A DNA stretch of 64,000 bases from Modestobacter sp. VKM Ac-2982 (GCF_026967935.1 NZ_JAPVBL010000006.1:1-64000); one strand, 5' to 3'. Shown: positions 1 through 9,042, counted from the stretch's first letter. Numbers and translations: made by a program. Notes: generated by a model from the sequence alone, not told the origin.

Positions 1-710
1 ACCACCTGCTGGAGGCCAACCTCCGCCTGGTGGTCTCCCTCGCCAAGCGCTACACCGGTCGCGGCATGGCGTTCCTGGACCTGATCCAGGAGGGCAACCT
101 CGGGCTGATCCGCGCGGTGGAGAAGTTCGACTACACCAAGGGCTTCAAGTTCTCCACCTACGCCACGTGGTGGATCCGGCAGGCGATCACCCGGGCGATG
201 GCCGACCAGGCCCGCACGATCCGCATCCCGGTGCACATGGTCGAGGTCATCAACAAGCTCGGCCGCATGCAGCGGGAGATGCTCCAGGAGCTGGGCCGTG
301 AGCCCACCCCGGAGGAGCTGGCCAAGGAGATGGACATCACCCCGGAGAAGGTGGTGGAGATCCAGCAGTACGCCCGGGAGCCGATCAGCCTGGACCAGAC
401 GATCGGTGACGAGGGCGACAGCCAGCTCGGTGACTTCATCGAGGACTCCGAGGCGGTCGTGGCCGTCGACGCGGTCAGCTTCACCCTGATGCAGGACCAG
501 CTGACCAGCGTGCTGCAGACGCTGTCGGAGCGCGAGGCCGGTGTGGTGCGGCTGCGGTTCGGGCTCACCGACGGCCAGCCCCGCACGCTGGACGAGATCG
601 GCCAGGTCTACGGGGTCACCCGCGAGCGGATCCGGCAGATCGAGTCCAAGACGATGTCCAAGCTGCGCCACCCCAGCCGCTCCCAGGTGCTGCGCGACTA
701 CCTGGACTGA
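1..710 (+). CDS. sigA: RNA polymerase primary sigma factor SigA (3' part; 5' end outside window)
   Basis: The frame is open from base 3 and ends at a TGA at 708-710, so only about the last 235 residues are visible. They cover the end of region 1.2/2.1, the core-binding and -10-recognition region 2 ([19 protein letters not shown]), region 3 (the [10 protein letters not shown] stretch) and region 4 with the helix-turn-helix [20 protein letters not shown], ending RDYLD. This is the housekeeping sigma-70 of actinobacteria, which directs RNA polymerase to most promoters. Its paralogue sigB lies 22 kb downstream on the same strand, as in mycobacteria. The [16 protein letters not shown] signature and the DUF7455 neighbour favour SigA over SigB here. 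A strong hairpin terminator follows. Confidence 0.95.
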   Translation, partial: HLLEANLRLVVSLAKRYTGRGMAFLDLIQEGNLGLIRAVEKFDYTKGFKFSTYATWWIRQAITRAMADQARTIRIPVHMVEVINKLGRMQREMLQELGREPTPEELAKEMDITPEKVVEIQQYAREPISLDQTIGDEGDSQLGDFIEDSEAVVAVDAVSFTLMQDQLTSVLQTLSEREAGVVRLRFGLTDGQPRTLDEIGQVYGVTRERIRQIESKTMSKLRHPSRSQVLRDYLD

Positions 711-736
711 GCCGCAGGCTCCCGGACGGTGCTGTC

Positions 737-767
737 GCGGCCGGTGACCCGAGGGGTCACCGGCCGC
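737..767 (+). terminator. Rho-independent-type hairpin after sigA
   Basis: A perfect 14-bp inverted repeat (GCGGCCGGTGACCC and its complement) encloses a GAG loop and begins 27 bases after the sigA stop. No U-tract follows, which is usual in high-GC actinobacteria. It probably ends sigA transcription. Confidence 0.8.
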
Positions 768-1115
768 TGCCGTGTCCGGCGCAGGGAGTGTCCGCACCGC
801 TCCCAACGGGTGACGGGACGGTGTACGGCGGCACGCAACGGGTAGACGGCGTAGCGTGGGCGACGTCAGAACAGCAGCGGACCCACACACCGACAGCCGG
901 TGACAGCACCACCAAGCACGTGTTCCATCCGGACCCAGTTCCGAACCAGTGACGTCCCCTGCTGACCCGCTCCATCCGCACCTCGAGTGTCACGGCCGCA
1001 TCTCATTCGGCGAGTCCGTGCACAACAGGCGCCGGAACGGGAACACGAGGGGCCATCCTGGCGCTGTGCAGGAGGCCGATCCGCAGCCGCGGGTCCGTGC
1101 GGTAGAGAGCGAGTG
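768..1115. other. Intergenic region between sigA and the DUF7455 gene
   Basis: About 350 bases without a convincing gene. Open frames on the minus strand here have no recognisable product and look like GC-rich shadows. TAGAGA at 1103-1108 sits just before the DUF7455 start and could be a -10 element; GAGAGCGAG in the same place could also act as a weak ribosome binding site. Nothing else specific was seen. Confidence 0.4.
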
Positions 1116-1340
1116 ATGAGCCAGATGACCCAGACGCTGACGACGACCCCGCCCACCGAAGAACTCGTCGTTCCCTTCCACTGCGACCGTTGCGGTGCTC
1201 TGGCCAAGGTGCGCGTGGTCCTCCCCAGTGGGAGCGACCTCGTCTTCTGTGGACACCACGCACGTGAGTACGAGGACAAGCTCCGCGACATCGCAGCCGA
1301 CATCATCGAGACCGACGGCGAGGCGCGCCTCTCCAACTGA
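1116..1340 (+). CDS. DUF7455 small zinc-ribbon-like protein
   Basis: A 74-residue protein starting at ATG 1116. After about 18 flexible Thr/Pro-rich residues come a CDRCGALAKV motif and a second half-site FCGHHAREYE. This gives a C-x2-C ... C-x-HH arrangement consistent with one bound zinc, followed by an acidic helical tail. Small proteins of this type are found beside the primary sigma factor gene in many actinobacteria; the function is unknown. The next gene starts 26 bases later, so the two may be co-transcribed. An upstream in-frame GTG at 1113 is an alternative start. DNA or RNA polymerase association is a guess only. Confidence 0.8.
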   Translation: MSQMTQTLTTTPPTEELVVPFHCDRCGALAKVRVVLPSGSDLVFCGHHAREYEDKLRDIAADIIETDGEARLSN

Positions 1341-1366
1341 GTGGGGCAACTATCGTCGCGCCAGCG

Positions 1367-3910
1367 ATGAAGCCCTCACCCGACGAAGCCGCCGACAGTC
1401 CGCACCCGCAGCGCGGGGACGGGGAGTCGGCGGCTTCGTCGTCCTCAGGACCGGATGCCGGTCCCGATCAAGCCGGAGATCGACCGATGCCGCAGGAACC
1501 CCGCGGGGTCTCGGACACCGTGCGCCTGCAACCCGACGGCACCGTCGGCAGCAGCCGCCCGGCGCCCCCCGCACCACCGGCCCCGCCCACCGCGGGGCCC
1601 GTCGGTGCCGACGCATCGGCCGAGTCCGAGCCGCCGGCACCCGCCGAGGACACGGACGCCCCGCAGCCGGCGGACACCGCGGAGCCGGCGGACGACCCAC
1701 AGCCCACAGACGCCGCACAGCCCGCAGCCGCCGCACAGCCCGCGGACACCGCGGAGCCGGCGGACGACGCACAGCCCCCGAGCACCCCACCGCCCGGGGA
1801 CACCCAGGTGATCGGTCCGCCCGTCGAGGGCGACGCCGCCCCGCCGCTCGCTGCACCGGGGCAGCCCCCGGTCACCTCGGCATCCGCACCGTCGGCCGGG
1901 ACCACCTCACCGGCCGACGCCCCGACGATCTCGGACACCCCGGTGGCCGGGTCCGCGGTCGAGGACACCGCCGTCGTCACCCGGGTCGACTCCCCGCCCC
2001 CGGCGCCCGAGACCGGCCAGGACGACGGGGCGCACCCGACGCCGCCGGCCGGGTCCTCGGCCGTCGCCGACCAGGGTGGGCCGGGCGGACCGCCACCGGC
2101 GGACCCCTCCTCCGGCGGGGACGGCGACGGCGGCCCCACGTGGCGACGACGTCGGGTGCTGGTCCCGGTGGCCGCGCTCCTCGCGCTGGCCGTGCTCTAC
2201 GGCGCCGACCTGGCCCTCGCGGGGGGCGACGTGCCCCGCGGGACGGTCGTCGGTGGTGTGGACGTGGGCGGTCTCTCCCCCGCTGCCGCCGCACAGCGGC
2301 TGGAGGGCGACCTGGCCCCCAAGGTCGCCGCCGACCACCCGGTGGTGGCCGACGACGTGACCGGCGTGCTGCACCCGGCGACGGCCGGGATCGCCCTGGA
2401 CGTGCCGGCCACCGTCGACGCCGTCGACGACCAGCCGCTCAACCCGTGGACGCGGCTCACCTCTCTGTTCGGCGACCGCGAGGTCGACGCCGTCCTCACC
2501 GGGGACGAGACGGCGCTGGCGGCACAGGTCGACCAGCTGGCCGCCACCGTCGACCGCGCGCCGGTCGACGCCACGATCACCCTCGAGGGCACCGAACCGT
2601 CGGTCGTGGAACCGCTCGAGGGCCGCACCCTCGACCGGGCCGGCGCCGCCGAGGCGATCACCGAGACGCTGGCCGCAGGTGGTGCCGTTGACGAGCCCAT
2701 CGAACTGCCGGTCGAGATGACCGAGGTCCAGGTCCAGGCCGAGGAGGCCGCGCGGGTGCTGGCGGAGACGGTGACCCCGGCGCTCTCGGCGCCGGTCACC
2801 GTGGTCGGCCCCGAGGGCCCGGAGTCCGTGGAGATCCCGGTCACCGCGATCGCCGCGTCGCTCACGTTCACCCCGCAGGAGGACGGCACCCTCGCCGTCG
2901 GCATCGACCCGGCGGCGCTGCAGGCGGAGGTGGGCGAGGACTTCGGCGTCTTCGGCTCCCCCGCCCAGGACGCCCGGTTCGAGGTCTCCGGGGACACGAT
3001 CGGCATCGTCCCGTCGGTCGACGGCCAGGGCATCAACCCCGTCGAGCTGGCCGGCCAGTTGCTCCCGGTGCTCTCCGAGCCGGCTCCGCGCACCGTCACC
3101 GGCGTCCTCGGCCCGGTGCCGGCGTCCCTCACCACCGAGCAGGCGCAGGCGCTGGGGATCACCGAGAAGGTGAGCTCCTTCACCACCGAGTTCACCAACC
3201 AGGCCAGTGGCACGAACATCCGGGTCGTGGCAGCGGAGGTCGACGGTGCCCTCGTCCGACCGGGCGAGACCTTCAGCCTCAACGGCTACACCGGCCCCCG
3301 TGGCACGGCGCAGGGCTACGTCCCGGCGGCGGTGATCAGCGGCGGAGAGCTGTCGCAGGCGGTGGGCGGTGGGATCAGCCAGTTCGCGACCACCATGTTC
3401 AACTCGGTGTTCTTCGCCGGGTTGGAGGACGTCTACCACAAGCCGCACAGCTTCTACATCAGCCGCTACCCGGCCGGGCGCGAGGCCACGGTCTACGAGG
3501 GCCAGATCGACCTCAAGTGGCGCAACGACACCGACACCGGCATCTACGTCCAGACCGAGTGGACCCCCAGCTCGCTGACGGTCACCTTGTGGGGCACGAA
3601 GTACTACGACATCGAGTCGATCAGCAGCGCGCGCCGCAACATCCGGGAACCCGCCGTCCAGGAGAAGGTCGACGACGGCAACTGCATCCCGCAGTCGGGG
3701 GCGCGCGGCTTCGACATCACCGTCACCCGGGTCTTCCGGGACCTCGCCAGCAAGGCCGAGCTCCGTCGCGAGGACTTCGAGACCCGCTACGCGGCCGAGG
3801 CGATCATCACCTGCGTGGCCCCGCCCGAACCGCCCGCCGACCCGGCCGCTGACGCGGCAGCCGTGCCGACCACCCCGCCGAGCACCCCGCCGCCCGCCCC
3901 GGCCGGCTGA
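1367..3910 (+). CDS. VanW family cell-wall protein with long Pro/Ala-rich N-terminus
   Basis: An 847-residue protein. Residues 1-260 are a low-complexity Pro/Ala/Asp-rich region containing an imperfect internal duplication (ADTAEPADD). A single membrane anchor lies at about 265-283, after RRRRV. Peptidoglycan-binding-like (PG_binding_4) segments span roughly 290-620, with the GGVDVGGLSPAAAAQRL start typical of that domain. The VanW domain is at about 634-760 (GETFSLNGYTGPR, GGGISQFATTMFN), followed by a Pro-rich C-terminus. VanW proteins occur with glycopeptide-resistance genes and widely in actinobacterial walls; their biochemical role is not settled. I expect an inside-N anchor with the PG-binding and VanW parts outside. 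No vanA/vanX-like genes are nearby, so resistance is not implied. ATG 1487 is a possible alternative start. Confidence 0.88.
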   Translation: MKPSPDEAADSPHPQRGDGESAASSSSGPDAGPDQAGDRPMPQEPRGVSDTVRLQPDGTVGSSRPAPPAPPAPPTAGPVGADASAESEPPAPAEDTDAPQPADTAEPADDPQPTDAAQPAAAAQPADTAEPADDAQPPSTPPPGDTQVIGPPVEGDAAPPLAAPGQPPVTSASAPSAGTTSPADAPTISDTPVAGSAVEDTAVVTRVDSPPPAPETGQDDGAHPTPPAGSSAVADQGGPGGPPPADPSSGGDGDGGPTWRRRRVLVPVAALLALAVLYGADLALAGGDVPRGTVVGGVDVGGLSPAAAAQRLEGDLAPKVAADHPVVADDVTGVLHPATAGIALDVPATVDAVDDQPLNPWTRLTSLFGDREVDAVLTGDETALAAQVDQLAATVDRAPVDATITLEGTEPSVVEPLEGRTLDRAGAAEAITETLAAGGAVDEPIELPVEMTEVQVQAEEAARVLAETVTPALSAPVTVVGPEGPESVEIPVTAIAASLTFTPQEDGTLAVGIDPAALQAEVGEDFGVFGSPAQDARFEVSGDTIGIVPSVDGQGINPVELAGQLLPVLSEPAPRTVTGVLGPVPASLTTEQAQALGITEKVSSFTTEFTNQASGTNIRVVAAEVDGALVRPGETFSLNGYTGPRGTAQGYVPAAVISGGELSQAVGGGISQFATTMFNSVFFAGLEDVYHKPHSFYISRYPAGREATVYEGQIDLKWRNDTDTGIYVQTEWTPSSLTVTLWGTKYYDIESISSARRNIREPAVQEKVDDGNCIPQSGARGFDITVTRVFRDLASKAELRREDFETRYAAEAIITCVAPPEPPADPAADAAAVPTTPPSTPPPAPAG
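1664..1770 (+). repeat. Imperfect direct repeat inside the VanW gene
   Basis: A tract beginning CAGCCGGCGGACACC recurs about 70 bases downstream in the same frame, encoding two copies of a Pro/Ala/Asp motif. It looks like slippage-type expansion of an extracytoplasmic or cytoplasmic linker. Confidence 0.6.
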
Positions 3911-3964
3911 CGGCGGGGCGGACGCCGAGGGATCCGGGTCATCTCGGCCGTGCACACTGGACCC

Positions 3965-5050
3965 GTGGCCTCCGTCGTCCGTCGCAGCTCACCGGAGCGC
4001 GCCGGTGACCTGGCGGGCGATGCCGTCGACCCGGCACCGGCCACCGACCAGCCCACCGAGGAAGAGTCCCGGCCCGCTGCAGAACCACCCCGCCGCGGGC
4101 CGGTCAGCCGGCTGCCGACGCCCCTGCGGGTGCCGCTGCAGGTGCTCGGCCGCACGCTGGCCAAGGCCTGGAACGACCGGATCCTGGGGCTGTCGGCGGA
4201 GGCGGCCTTCTGGCAGATCCTCTCGGTCCCCCCGCTGCTCATCGGGCTGCTGGGCTCCCTCGGCTACCTCAGCTCGTGGATCGGCACCGCCCCGGTGGCG
4301 CAGATCGAGGCCGAACTGCTCAGTGCCTCCACCGAGGCGCTGACCCCTCGGGTGGTGGCCGAGCTGGTCGAGCCGACGCTCAACGACATCCTCGGGTCAG
4401 GCCGGCTGGAGGTGGTCAGCCTGGGCTTCGTGATCTCGCTGTGGGCCGGCTCCTCGGCCACGGCGACGTTCCTCAACACCGTCGTCATCGCCTACGACCA
4501 GCGGGACGTGCGGGGCCCGATCCGGACCCGGCTGATGGCGCTGTGGCTCTTCGTCATCGGTCTGGTGCTCGCCGTGCTGACCCTGCCGCTGCTGGTGCTG
4601 GGGCGGGGCACCCTGGTACAGCTCATGCCCGCCGACTGGCAGGACACCGCCACGCTGCTGGTCAACGCCGTCTACTGGCCGTTGGTGGTCATCGCCCTGG
4701 TCCTGGGTCTGACCAGCTTCTACCACGTGATCCTGCCGCGGCGGCTGCCGTGGACCCGGCACCTGCTCGGCGGGTGCTTCGCGGTCGCCTTCTTCATGGG
4801 CGCGGCGGTGCTGCTGCGCAGCTACGTGGCCGACATCCTCACCGTGGCCCTGCCCTACGGTGCGCTGGCTGCGCCGATCGCCGCGCTGCTGTTCTGCTTC
4901 CTGCTCGGGATGTCCCTGCTCCTGGGCGCCGAGCTGAACGCCACCATCGAGGCGTGGTGGCCGGCTCCGCGCCCCCGGCACGACCAGCGTCGGCAGCGCC
5001 GGCGGGCGGCGAAGATCGAGCTCGAGGCGCAGAAGCTCGGCTTGCGGTAG
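3965..5050 (+). CDS. YihY/BrkB family integral membrane protein
   Basis: A 361-residue protein of the YihY/virulence factor BrkB family. A soluble N-terminal extension of about 55 residues is followed by the family core: LSAEAAFWQILSVPPLL as the first helix, then about six membrane helices, including LFVIGLVLAVLTLPLLVLG and AAPIAALLFCFLLGMSLLLGAELNA, and a charged tail. The equivalent position in mycobacterial sigA-sigB regions also holds a YihY-type protein. Function is unknown; the family was once mislabelled as a ribonuclease. I choose GTG 3965 because a -10-like CACACT lies exactly six bases upstream (leaderless pattern); GTG 3950 is the alternative. A paralogue is at 53581. Confidence 0.88.
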   Translation: MASVVRRSSPERAGDLAGDAVDPAPATDQPTEEESRPAAEPPRRGPVSRLPTPLRVPLQVLGRTLAKAWNDRILGLSAEAAFWQILSVPPLLIGLLGSLGYLSSWIGTAPVAQIEAELLSASTEALTPRVVAELVEPTLNDILGSGRLEVVSLGFVISLWAGSSATATFLNTVVIAYDQRDVRGPIRTRLMALWLFVIGLVLAVLTLPLLVLGRGTLVQLMPADWQDTATLLVNAVYWPLVVIALVLGLTSFYHVILPRRLPWTRHLLGGCFAVAFFMGAAVLLRSYVADILTVALPYGALAAPIAALLFCFLLGMSLLLGAELNATIEAWWPAPRPRHDQRRQRRRAAKIELEAQKLGLR

Positions 5051-5081
5051 CGGATCGCTCCGCGCCGCACGGGCCCTCTTG

Positions 5082-5309
5082 CTACTTCTTGAGCTGGTTG
5101 TAGACCTCCTTGCAGGCCGGGCAGACCGGGCTGCCGGGCTTGGGGGTCTTGGTCACCGGGAAGACCTCGCCGCACAGCGCCTCGACCATCGTCCCCATGA
5201 CCGCGCTCTCGGCGATCCTGTTCTTCTTGACGTAGTGGAAGACCTCGTTGGCGTTGCCGGTGTCGGACTCGCGGACGTCCGGGCGCTCGAGGATGTCGGC
5301 GCTGCTCAT
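5082..5309 (-). CDS. DUF3039 domain-containing protein
   Basis: A 75-residue protein preceded by a good ribosome binding site (AGGGAGC seven bases before ATG 5309). It has the family pattern: a conserved hydrophilic centre (FHYVKKNRIAESAVMGT), a first cysteine in EALCGEVF, and a C-terminal CPACKEVY pair, suggesting a small metal-binding knuckle. DUF3039 proteins occur across actinobacteria, including next to the YihY gene between sigA and sigB in mycobacteria, which this arrangement reproduces. No function is assigned. It is convergent with the YihY gene and divergent from psuG. Confidence 0.85.
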   Translation of the reverse strand: MSSADILERPDVRESDTGNANEVFHYVKKNRIAESAVMGTMVEALCGEVFPVTKTPKPGSPVCPACKEVYNQLKK

Positions 5310-5380
5310 GAGCTGCTCCCTCAGTTCTCGGATTCGGGCCGGGATCCGGCCCGTGACGGGCTGCCCACCATGATGGCAGG

Positions 5381-6310
5381 GTGCCGACCGCCTCCCCCAC
5401 CAGTCCGTCCGTCCTCTCCCCCGAGGTGGCCGACGCGCTCGCCGCCGGCCGGCCGGTGGTCGCGCTGGAGAGCACGCTGCTCGCGCACGGCCTGCCCCGC
5501 CCGGAGAACCGGGCGGCGGCCGACCAGGTCGAGGACGCCGTTCGCGCCGGTGGCGCCGTCCCGGCCACCATCGCCGTGCTGGACGGCGTGCCCCACGTCG
5601 GGCTGACCGCGGCCGAGGTGGACCGGGTGTGCGCCGACCCGGAGCTCGCCAAGCTCGGCGTCCGCGACCTGCCGGTCGCGCTGGCGCTGGGGCACAGCGG
5701 CGCCACCACGGTCTCCAGCACCGCCCTGCTCGCCGCCCGGGCCGGGATCGGCGTCTTCGCCACCGGCGGGCTCGGCGGGGTGCACCGGCACGCCACGGAC
5801 ACCTTCGACGAGTCCGCGGACCTGGTGGCACTGGCCCGCACCTCGCTGGTCGTGGTCTGCGCCGGGGTCAAGTCGATCCTCGACGTCCCGGCGACGCTGG
5901 AGCGGCTGGAGTCCCTGTCGGTGACCGTCGTCGGGTGGCGCACGAACCGGTTCCCCGGCTTCTACGTCGCCGACTCCGGCTCCCCGGTCGACTGGTCGGT
6001 GGCCTCCGCCGCCGAGGCGGCCCGGGTGTTCGCCGCCCGCCGCGGGCTCGTGCCCGGCGCGGTGGTGGTGGCCAACCCGCTCCCGGTCGACGAGCAGCTG
6101 GACACCGAGCTGCACGACCGGGTGATCGCCGAGGCGCTGGCCGCGGCGGACGCCGCCGGGGCGCGCGGCAAGGACGTCACCCCCTTCGTCCTGGGGCACC
6201 TCCACGCGGCCAGCGGCGGTGCGAGCCTGGCGGTCAACGTGCGGCTGGTGCTGCGCAACGCCGAACTGGCCGGGCAGATCGCGGCCGAGCTCGCCGCGCT
6301 CCCCCGCTGA
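5381..6310 (+). CDS. psuG: Pseudouridine-5'-phosphate glycosidase
   Basis: A 309-residue protein, full length for PsuG, which reversibly cleaves pseudouridine 5'-phosphate into uracil and ribose 5-phosphate (nucleoside salvage, cytosol). Family blocks are clear: VVALESTLLAHGLPRPEN near the start, VPATIAVLDGVPHVGL, GATTVSSTALLA, GIGVFATGGLGGVHR, CAGVKSILDVPATLE and GWRTNRFPGFYV. GTG 5381 is supported by a -10-like CATGAT ending six bases upstream. A sugar-kinase gene begins eight bases after the stop, reproducing the psuK-psuG pairing. Confidence 0.93.
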   Translation: MPTASPTSPSVLSPEVADALAAGRPVVALESTLLAHGLPRPENRAAADQVEDAVRAGGAVPATIAVLDGVPHVGLTAAEVDRVCADPELAKLGVRDLPVALALGHSGATTVSSTALLAARAGIGVFATGGLGGVHRHATDTFDESADLVALARTSLVVVCAGVKSILDVPATLERLESLSVTVVGWRTNRFPGFYVADSGSPVDWSVASAAEAARVFAARRGLVPGAVVVANPLPVDEQLDTELHDRVIAEALAAADAAGARGKDVTPFVLGHLHAASGGASLAVNVRLVLRNAELAGQIAAELAALPR

Positions 6311-6317
6311 CCCCGCC

Positions 6318-7202
6318 GTGACGGCTCCCCCGGTCGTCGTCGTGGGCGACGTCTGCACCGACGTCGTCGTCCTGCTGGCCGGTGCACCGGCGCCCGGATC
6401 GGACCGGCCGGCGTCGATCGTCACGCGGGGCGGCGGTGCCGGGGCCAACGTGGCCGCACACCTGGCAGCGCTCGGCACGCCGGTGCTGTTCGCCGGCTGC
6501 GTGGGCACCGACGTCGCCGGGGAGTCGCTGTGCCGGGAGCTGGCGGCCGCGGGCGTGGACCTCGCGGTACGTGCGGTGGACGCGGCGTCGACCGGGACGA
6601 TCATCAGCCTGGTCGAGCCGGGCGGAGAGCGGAGCATGCTGGCCGATCGCGGCGCCAACCTGGCGCTGCGGCCCGCCGACGTGCCCGCCCCTGCACCGGG
6701 CGGGCACCTGCACCTGTCGGGGTACACGCTGCTGGACGCCGCTCCGCGCGCCGCCGGGCTGGCGGCGCTGGCGGCGGCGCAGCTCGCCGGCTGCACGACC
6801 TCGGTCGACCCGGCCTCGACCGGTCCGCTGACCGGCTACGGGGTCGATCGGTGGCTCAGCGACACCGCGACGGTGACGCTGTTGCTGCCCAACGCCGCGG
6901 AGGCCCGCCTGCTGACCGGGTGCGCGGATCCAGAGGCGGCCGCGCGGGAGCTGGCGGCCCGGTACCCGGTGGTGGTCGTCAGCCTGGGGGCCGACGGTGC
7001 GCTGTGGGCGGCCGGCGAGCTGCTGGTGCACCGGCCGGCGCACGCGGTGACGGTCGTGGACACCACGGGCGCCGGTGACGCCCTCACCGCCGGGGTGCTC
7101 GCGGCGTGGACCGCCGCGAGCGGAGCTCCCGACCCGGCAGCCGCCCTGGAGGCCGGCCTGGCCTGGGCCGCCACCGTGGTGGGACGACCCGGCGCCCGCT
7201 GA
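6318..7202 (+). CDS. PfkB family carbohydrate/nucleoside kinase, probable pseudouridine kinase
   Basis: A 294-residue ribokinase-fold enzyme. The N-terminal VVVGDVCTDVVV, the Gly-rich GGGAGANVAAHLAALG (PfkB signature 1) and the C-terminal DTTGAGDALTAGVLAAW (signature 2, with catalytic Asp) are intact. Placement directly behind psuG suggests it phosphorylates pseudouridine (PsuK role), feeding PsuG. Substrate cannot be read from the sequence, and ribose or another sugar is possible. Start GTG 6318 gives an eight-base gap from psuG. No obvious nucleoside transporter is adjacent. Confidence 0.88.
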   Translation: MTAPPVVVVGDVCTDVVVLLAGAPAPGSDRPASIVTRGGGAGANVAAHLAALGTPVLFAGCVGTDVAGESLCRELAAAGVDLAVRAVDAASTGTIISLVEPGGERSMLADRGANLALRPADVPAPAPGGHLHLSGYTLLDAAPRAAGLAALAAAQLAGCTTSVDPASTGPLTGYGVDRWLSDTATVTLLLPNAAEARLLTGCADPEAAARELAARYPVVVVSLGADGALWAAGELLVHRPAHAVTVVDTTGAGDALTAGVLAAWTAASGAPDPAAALEAGLAWAATVVGRPGAR

Positions 7203-7203
7203 C

Positions 7204-7539
7204 TCACATGTCGATGACGCGGGCCTTGCTGCTGCCGGACTCCAGGATCCGATCGGGTGCCGGCGGCCGGTAGCGGTTCATGTCGATCTTCTTGCGCGGC
7301 GGCCGGTCGTTGGCCATGACCACGGCCACCCACGGCAGCACCGTGCCGAGGACGGCGAAGACCGCCATCAGCCAGATGGAGTAGGTGTACGTCATCGCGG
7401 CGAGGACGAGGCTGATGCCACGGATGGCCATCGTGATCGCGTAGCGCTTCTTGCGAGCGGCGTGCTGGTCGACCTGGCTGGGCTCGGCCTCGGTGATGAG
7501 GACCGGCTCGTTGCGGCTGCTGGACTGGCTGGAGGCCAC
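7204..7539 (-). CDS. DUF3099 small membrane protein
   Basis: A 111-residue protein from GTG 7539, with GGAAGGG as ribosome binding site. The N-terminus is polar (TEAEPSQVDQHAARKKRYAI), two adjacent membrane helices follow (about 34-55 and 56-76), then a basic, Pro-rich cytoplasmic tail (PPRKKIDMNRYRPPAP). This is the layout of DUF3099 proteins, found in actinobacteria and often near sigma-factor loci; the function is unknown. It ends two bases from the PfkB kinase stop (convergent). Confidence 0.85.
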   Translation of the reverse strand: MASSQSSSRNEPVLITEAEPSQVDQHAARKKRYAITMAIRGISLVLAAMTYTYSIWLMAVFAVLGTVLPWVAVVMANDRPPRKKIDMNRYRPPAPDRILESGSSKARVIDM

Positions 7540-7700
7540 GGACGCCCTTCCCTGGACCGGCCGGGGGAAGGGCGGCGGTGGTCGGCTGGATCGCGCGTCT
7601 GGGTGTTTCGACCGGCCCCCGGAGCCCCCGGCTCCTGCGACCCATGGTGCCACTCGATCGTGCGCGATGCAGCGGTCCGGCGAGCCGTCCGTGCGGCGCC

Positions 7701-8300
7701 TCAGTCGCTGCTGGCCTTCGCGCCGCGGGCCTCCTTCGCGGCTTGCTTGGCGGCCTGTTTGACGCTGCGCACCTCGGCCAGCGACGCCGGGTCGGTGATG
7801 TCGGCGACCGACCGGCGCGACCCCTCCTGGCCGTAGTCGCCGGCGGCCTCCCGCCAGCCCGGCGGGGTGACGCCGCACTGCTTGCCCAGCAGTGCCAGGA
7901 AGATCGCTGCCTTCTGGGCGCCGAACCCGGGCAGCTCCCGCAGCCGGCGGAGCAGGGTGGCGCCGTCCGGGACGTCGGCCCACAGGGCGTCGGCCCGGCC
8001 GTCGTACCGCTCGACCAGCGCCCGGGCGAGCTCCTGGGTGCGGCCGGCCATCGACCCGGGATAGCGGTGCACCGCCGGCGGGCCGGCAAAGTGCCGCTGC
8101 AGCACCTCGGGATCGCACTCGGCGAGCTGCACCGCCGACAGGGTCTGCACGCCCATCCGGTCGGCCAGCAGCCGCGGCCCGGCGAAGGCCCGCTCCATCG
8201 GGAACTGCTGGTCCAGCAGCATCCCGATCAGCAGGGCGAGCGGGTCGCGGCTGAGCAGCTCGTCGGCGGCGTCGTCCTGGGCGATGCGAAGCGTCGGCAC
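7701..8300 (-). CDS. HhH-GPD-type base excision DNA repair protein
   Basis: A protein of about 199 residues from GTG 8300 (VPTLRIAQDD, the usual family N-terminus); an upstream start at 8357 would add 19 residues. It shows LLIGMLLDQQFPMERAF as the first helices, a helix-hairpin-helix LRRLRELPGFGAQKAAIF and a GVTPPGWREAAGDYG tail block. These match the actinobacterial HhH-GPD family related to endonuclease III and AlkA. The expected role is recognition or excision of damaged bases. The C-terminus is Lys/Ala-rich. It stands alone without an operon partner. Confidence 0.87.
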   Translation of the reverse strand: MPTLRIAQDDAADELLSRDPLALLIGMLLDQQFPMERAFAGPRLLADRMGVQTLSAVQLAECDPEVLQRHFAGPPAVHRYPGSMAGRTQELARALVERYDGRADALWADVPDGATLLRRLRELPGFGAQKAAIFLALLGKQCGVTPPGWREAAGDYGQEGSRRSVADITDPASLAEVRSVKQAAKQAAKEARGAKASSD

Positions 8301-8415
8301 ACCGGAGATGGTGCCGTAGGACGGTCCCGTCGCGACCACCCGCGGCCTCAGCTGCACGGCGCTCCTCGCTGCCGTCGACGACTCGGGGCGCGAGCAGCGC
8401 GGCCGGCGCGCCTCG

Positions 8416-9021
8416 TCAGGTCCGCCGCAGGCGGTACCAGTGCGGCGCGGTGCGCTTGAGCGGGCCGGGCATCCCGGTCACGTCGGCGGGCTCCTCGTCC
8501 GTGAGGGTCCAGCCGGGAAAGGCCGTCTCGACGTCGCCCCGGCCGGCACCGCGTGGCAGGAGCGGGCGCCGTCCGGGCCGGAAGGCCAGCAGCAGCAGCG
8601 TCGCGTCGCGGGTGGCGACTGCGGTGACCCCCTCCCCCATCGCCGTCCGCTGGCCGTCCGTCAAGCCGTGGAAGCACCCGACGTCGAGGAAGAAGGCGAC
8701 CTCGCCCACCTCGTCCAGGCGGAGGTCGGTGACGTCGCCCTCGAGGAACCTGACGTCCAGCCCGTCCTCCGCAGCCCTGGCCCGAGCCTGCCGCACCGCG
8801 GCGCCCACCGCATCGATGCCGGTCACCCGCCATCCCCGCTGGGCGAGCTGGAGGGAGTGGGCCCCGGTCCCGCAGCCGAGGTCCAGCGCCGGCCCGTACG
8901 GCGGGGTCCGCTCCGCCTCCTCGCGGTGCACCAGCGCGGTGAACTGAGCTGCGGCGCCCCGTCCCGCGCGTTCCCAGGGGGTGATGCCGAGGCGGTAGGC
9001 GAGGGCGTATCCGGTGCTCAT
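8416..9021 (-). CDS. Class I SAM-dependent methyltransferase
   Basis: A 201-residue Rossmann-fold methyltransferase. Motif I is ALDLGCGTGAHSLQLAQRG, motif II has the acidic VTGIDAVG, and a post-I GDVTDLRLDEVGEVAFFLDVGCFHGL block follows. The size and the DVGCFHGL motif resemble thiopurine/small-molecule type methyltransferases; substrate unknown. It is divergent from a TetR gene with an operator-like palindrome between them, so it is likely the TetR-controlled target. Confidence 0.85.
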   Translation of the reverse strand: MSTGYALAYRLGITPWERAGRGAAAQFTALVHREEAERTPPYGPALDLGCGTGAHSLQLAQRGWRVTGIDAVGAAVRQARARAAEDGLDVRFLEGDVTDLRLDEVGEVAFFLDVGCFHGLTDGQRTAMGEGVTAVATRDATLLLLAFRPGRRPLLPRGAGRGDVETAFPGWTLTDEEPADVTGMPGPLKRTAPHWYRLRRT

Positions 9022-9042
9022 GCGGCACCTCTCATCATTTCG

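Noticed and set aside
1367-3910. Glycopeptide (vancomycin) resistance function from the VanW domain
   Set aside because: VanW domains are common in actinobacterial envelopes and none of the vanHAX genes is nearby.
1907-3955. Minus-strand open frame opposite the VanW gene
   Set aside because: The plus-strand frame carries VanW and PG-binding motifs; the opposite frame is a repetitive Asp/Arg/Gly shadow.
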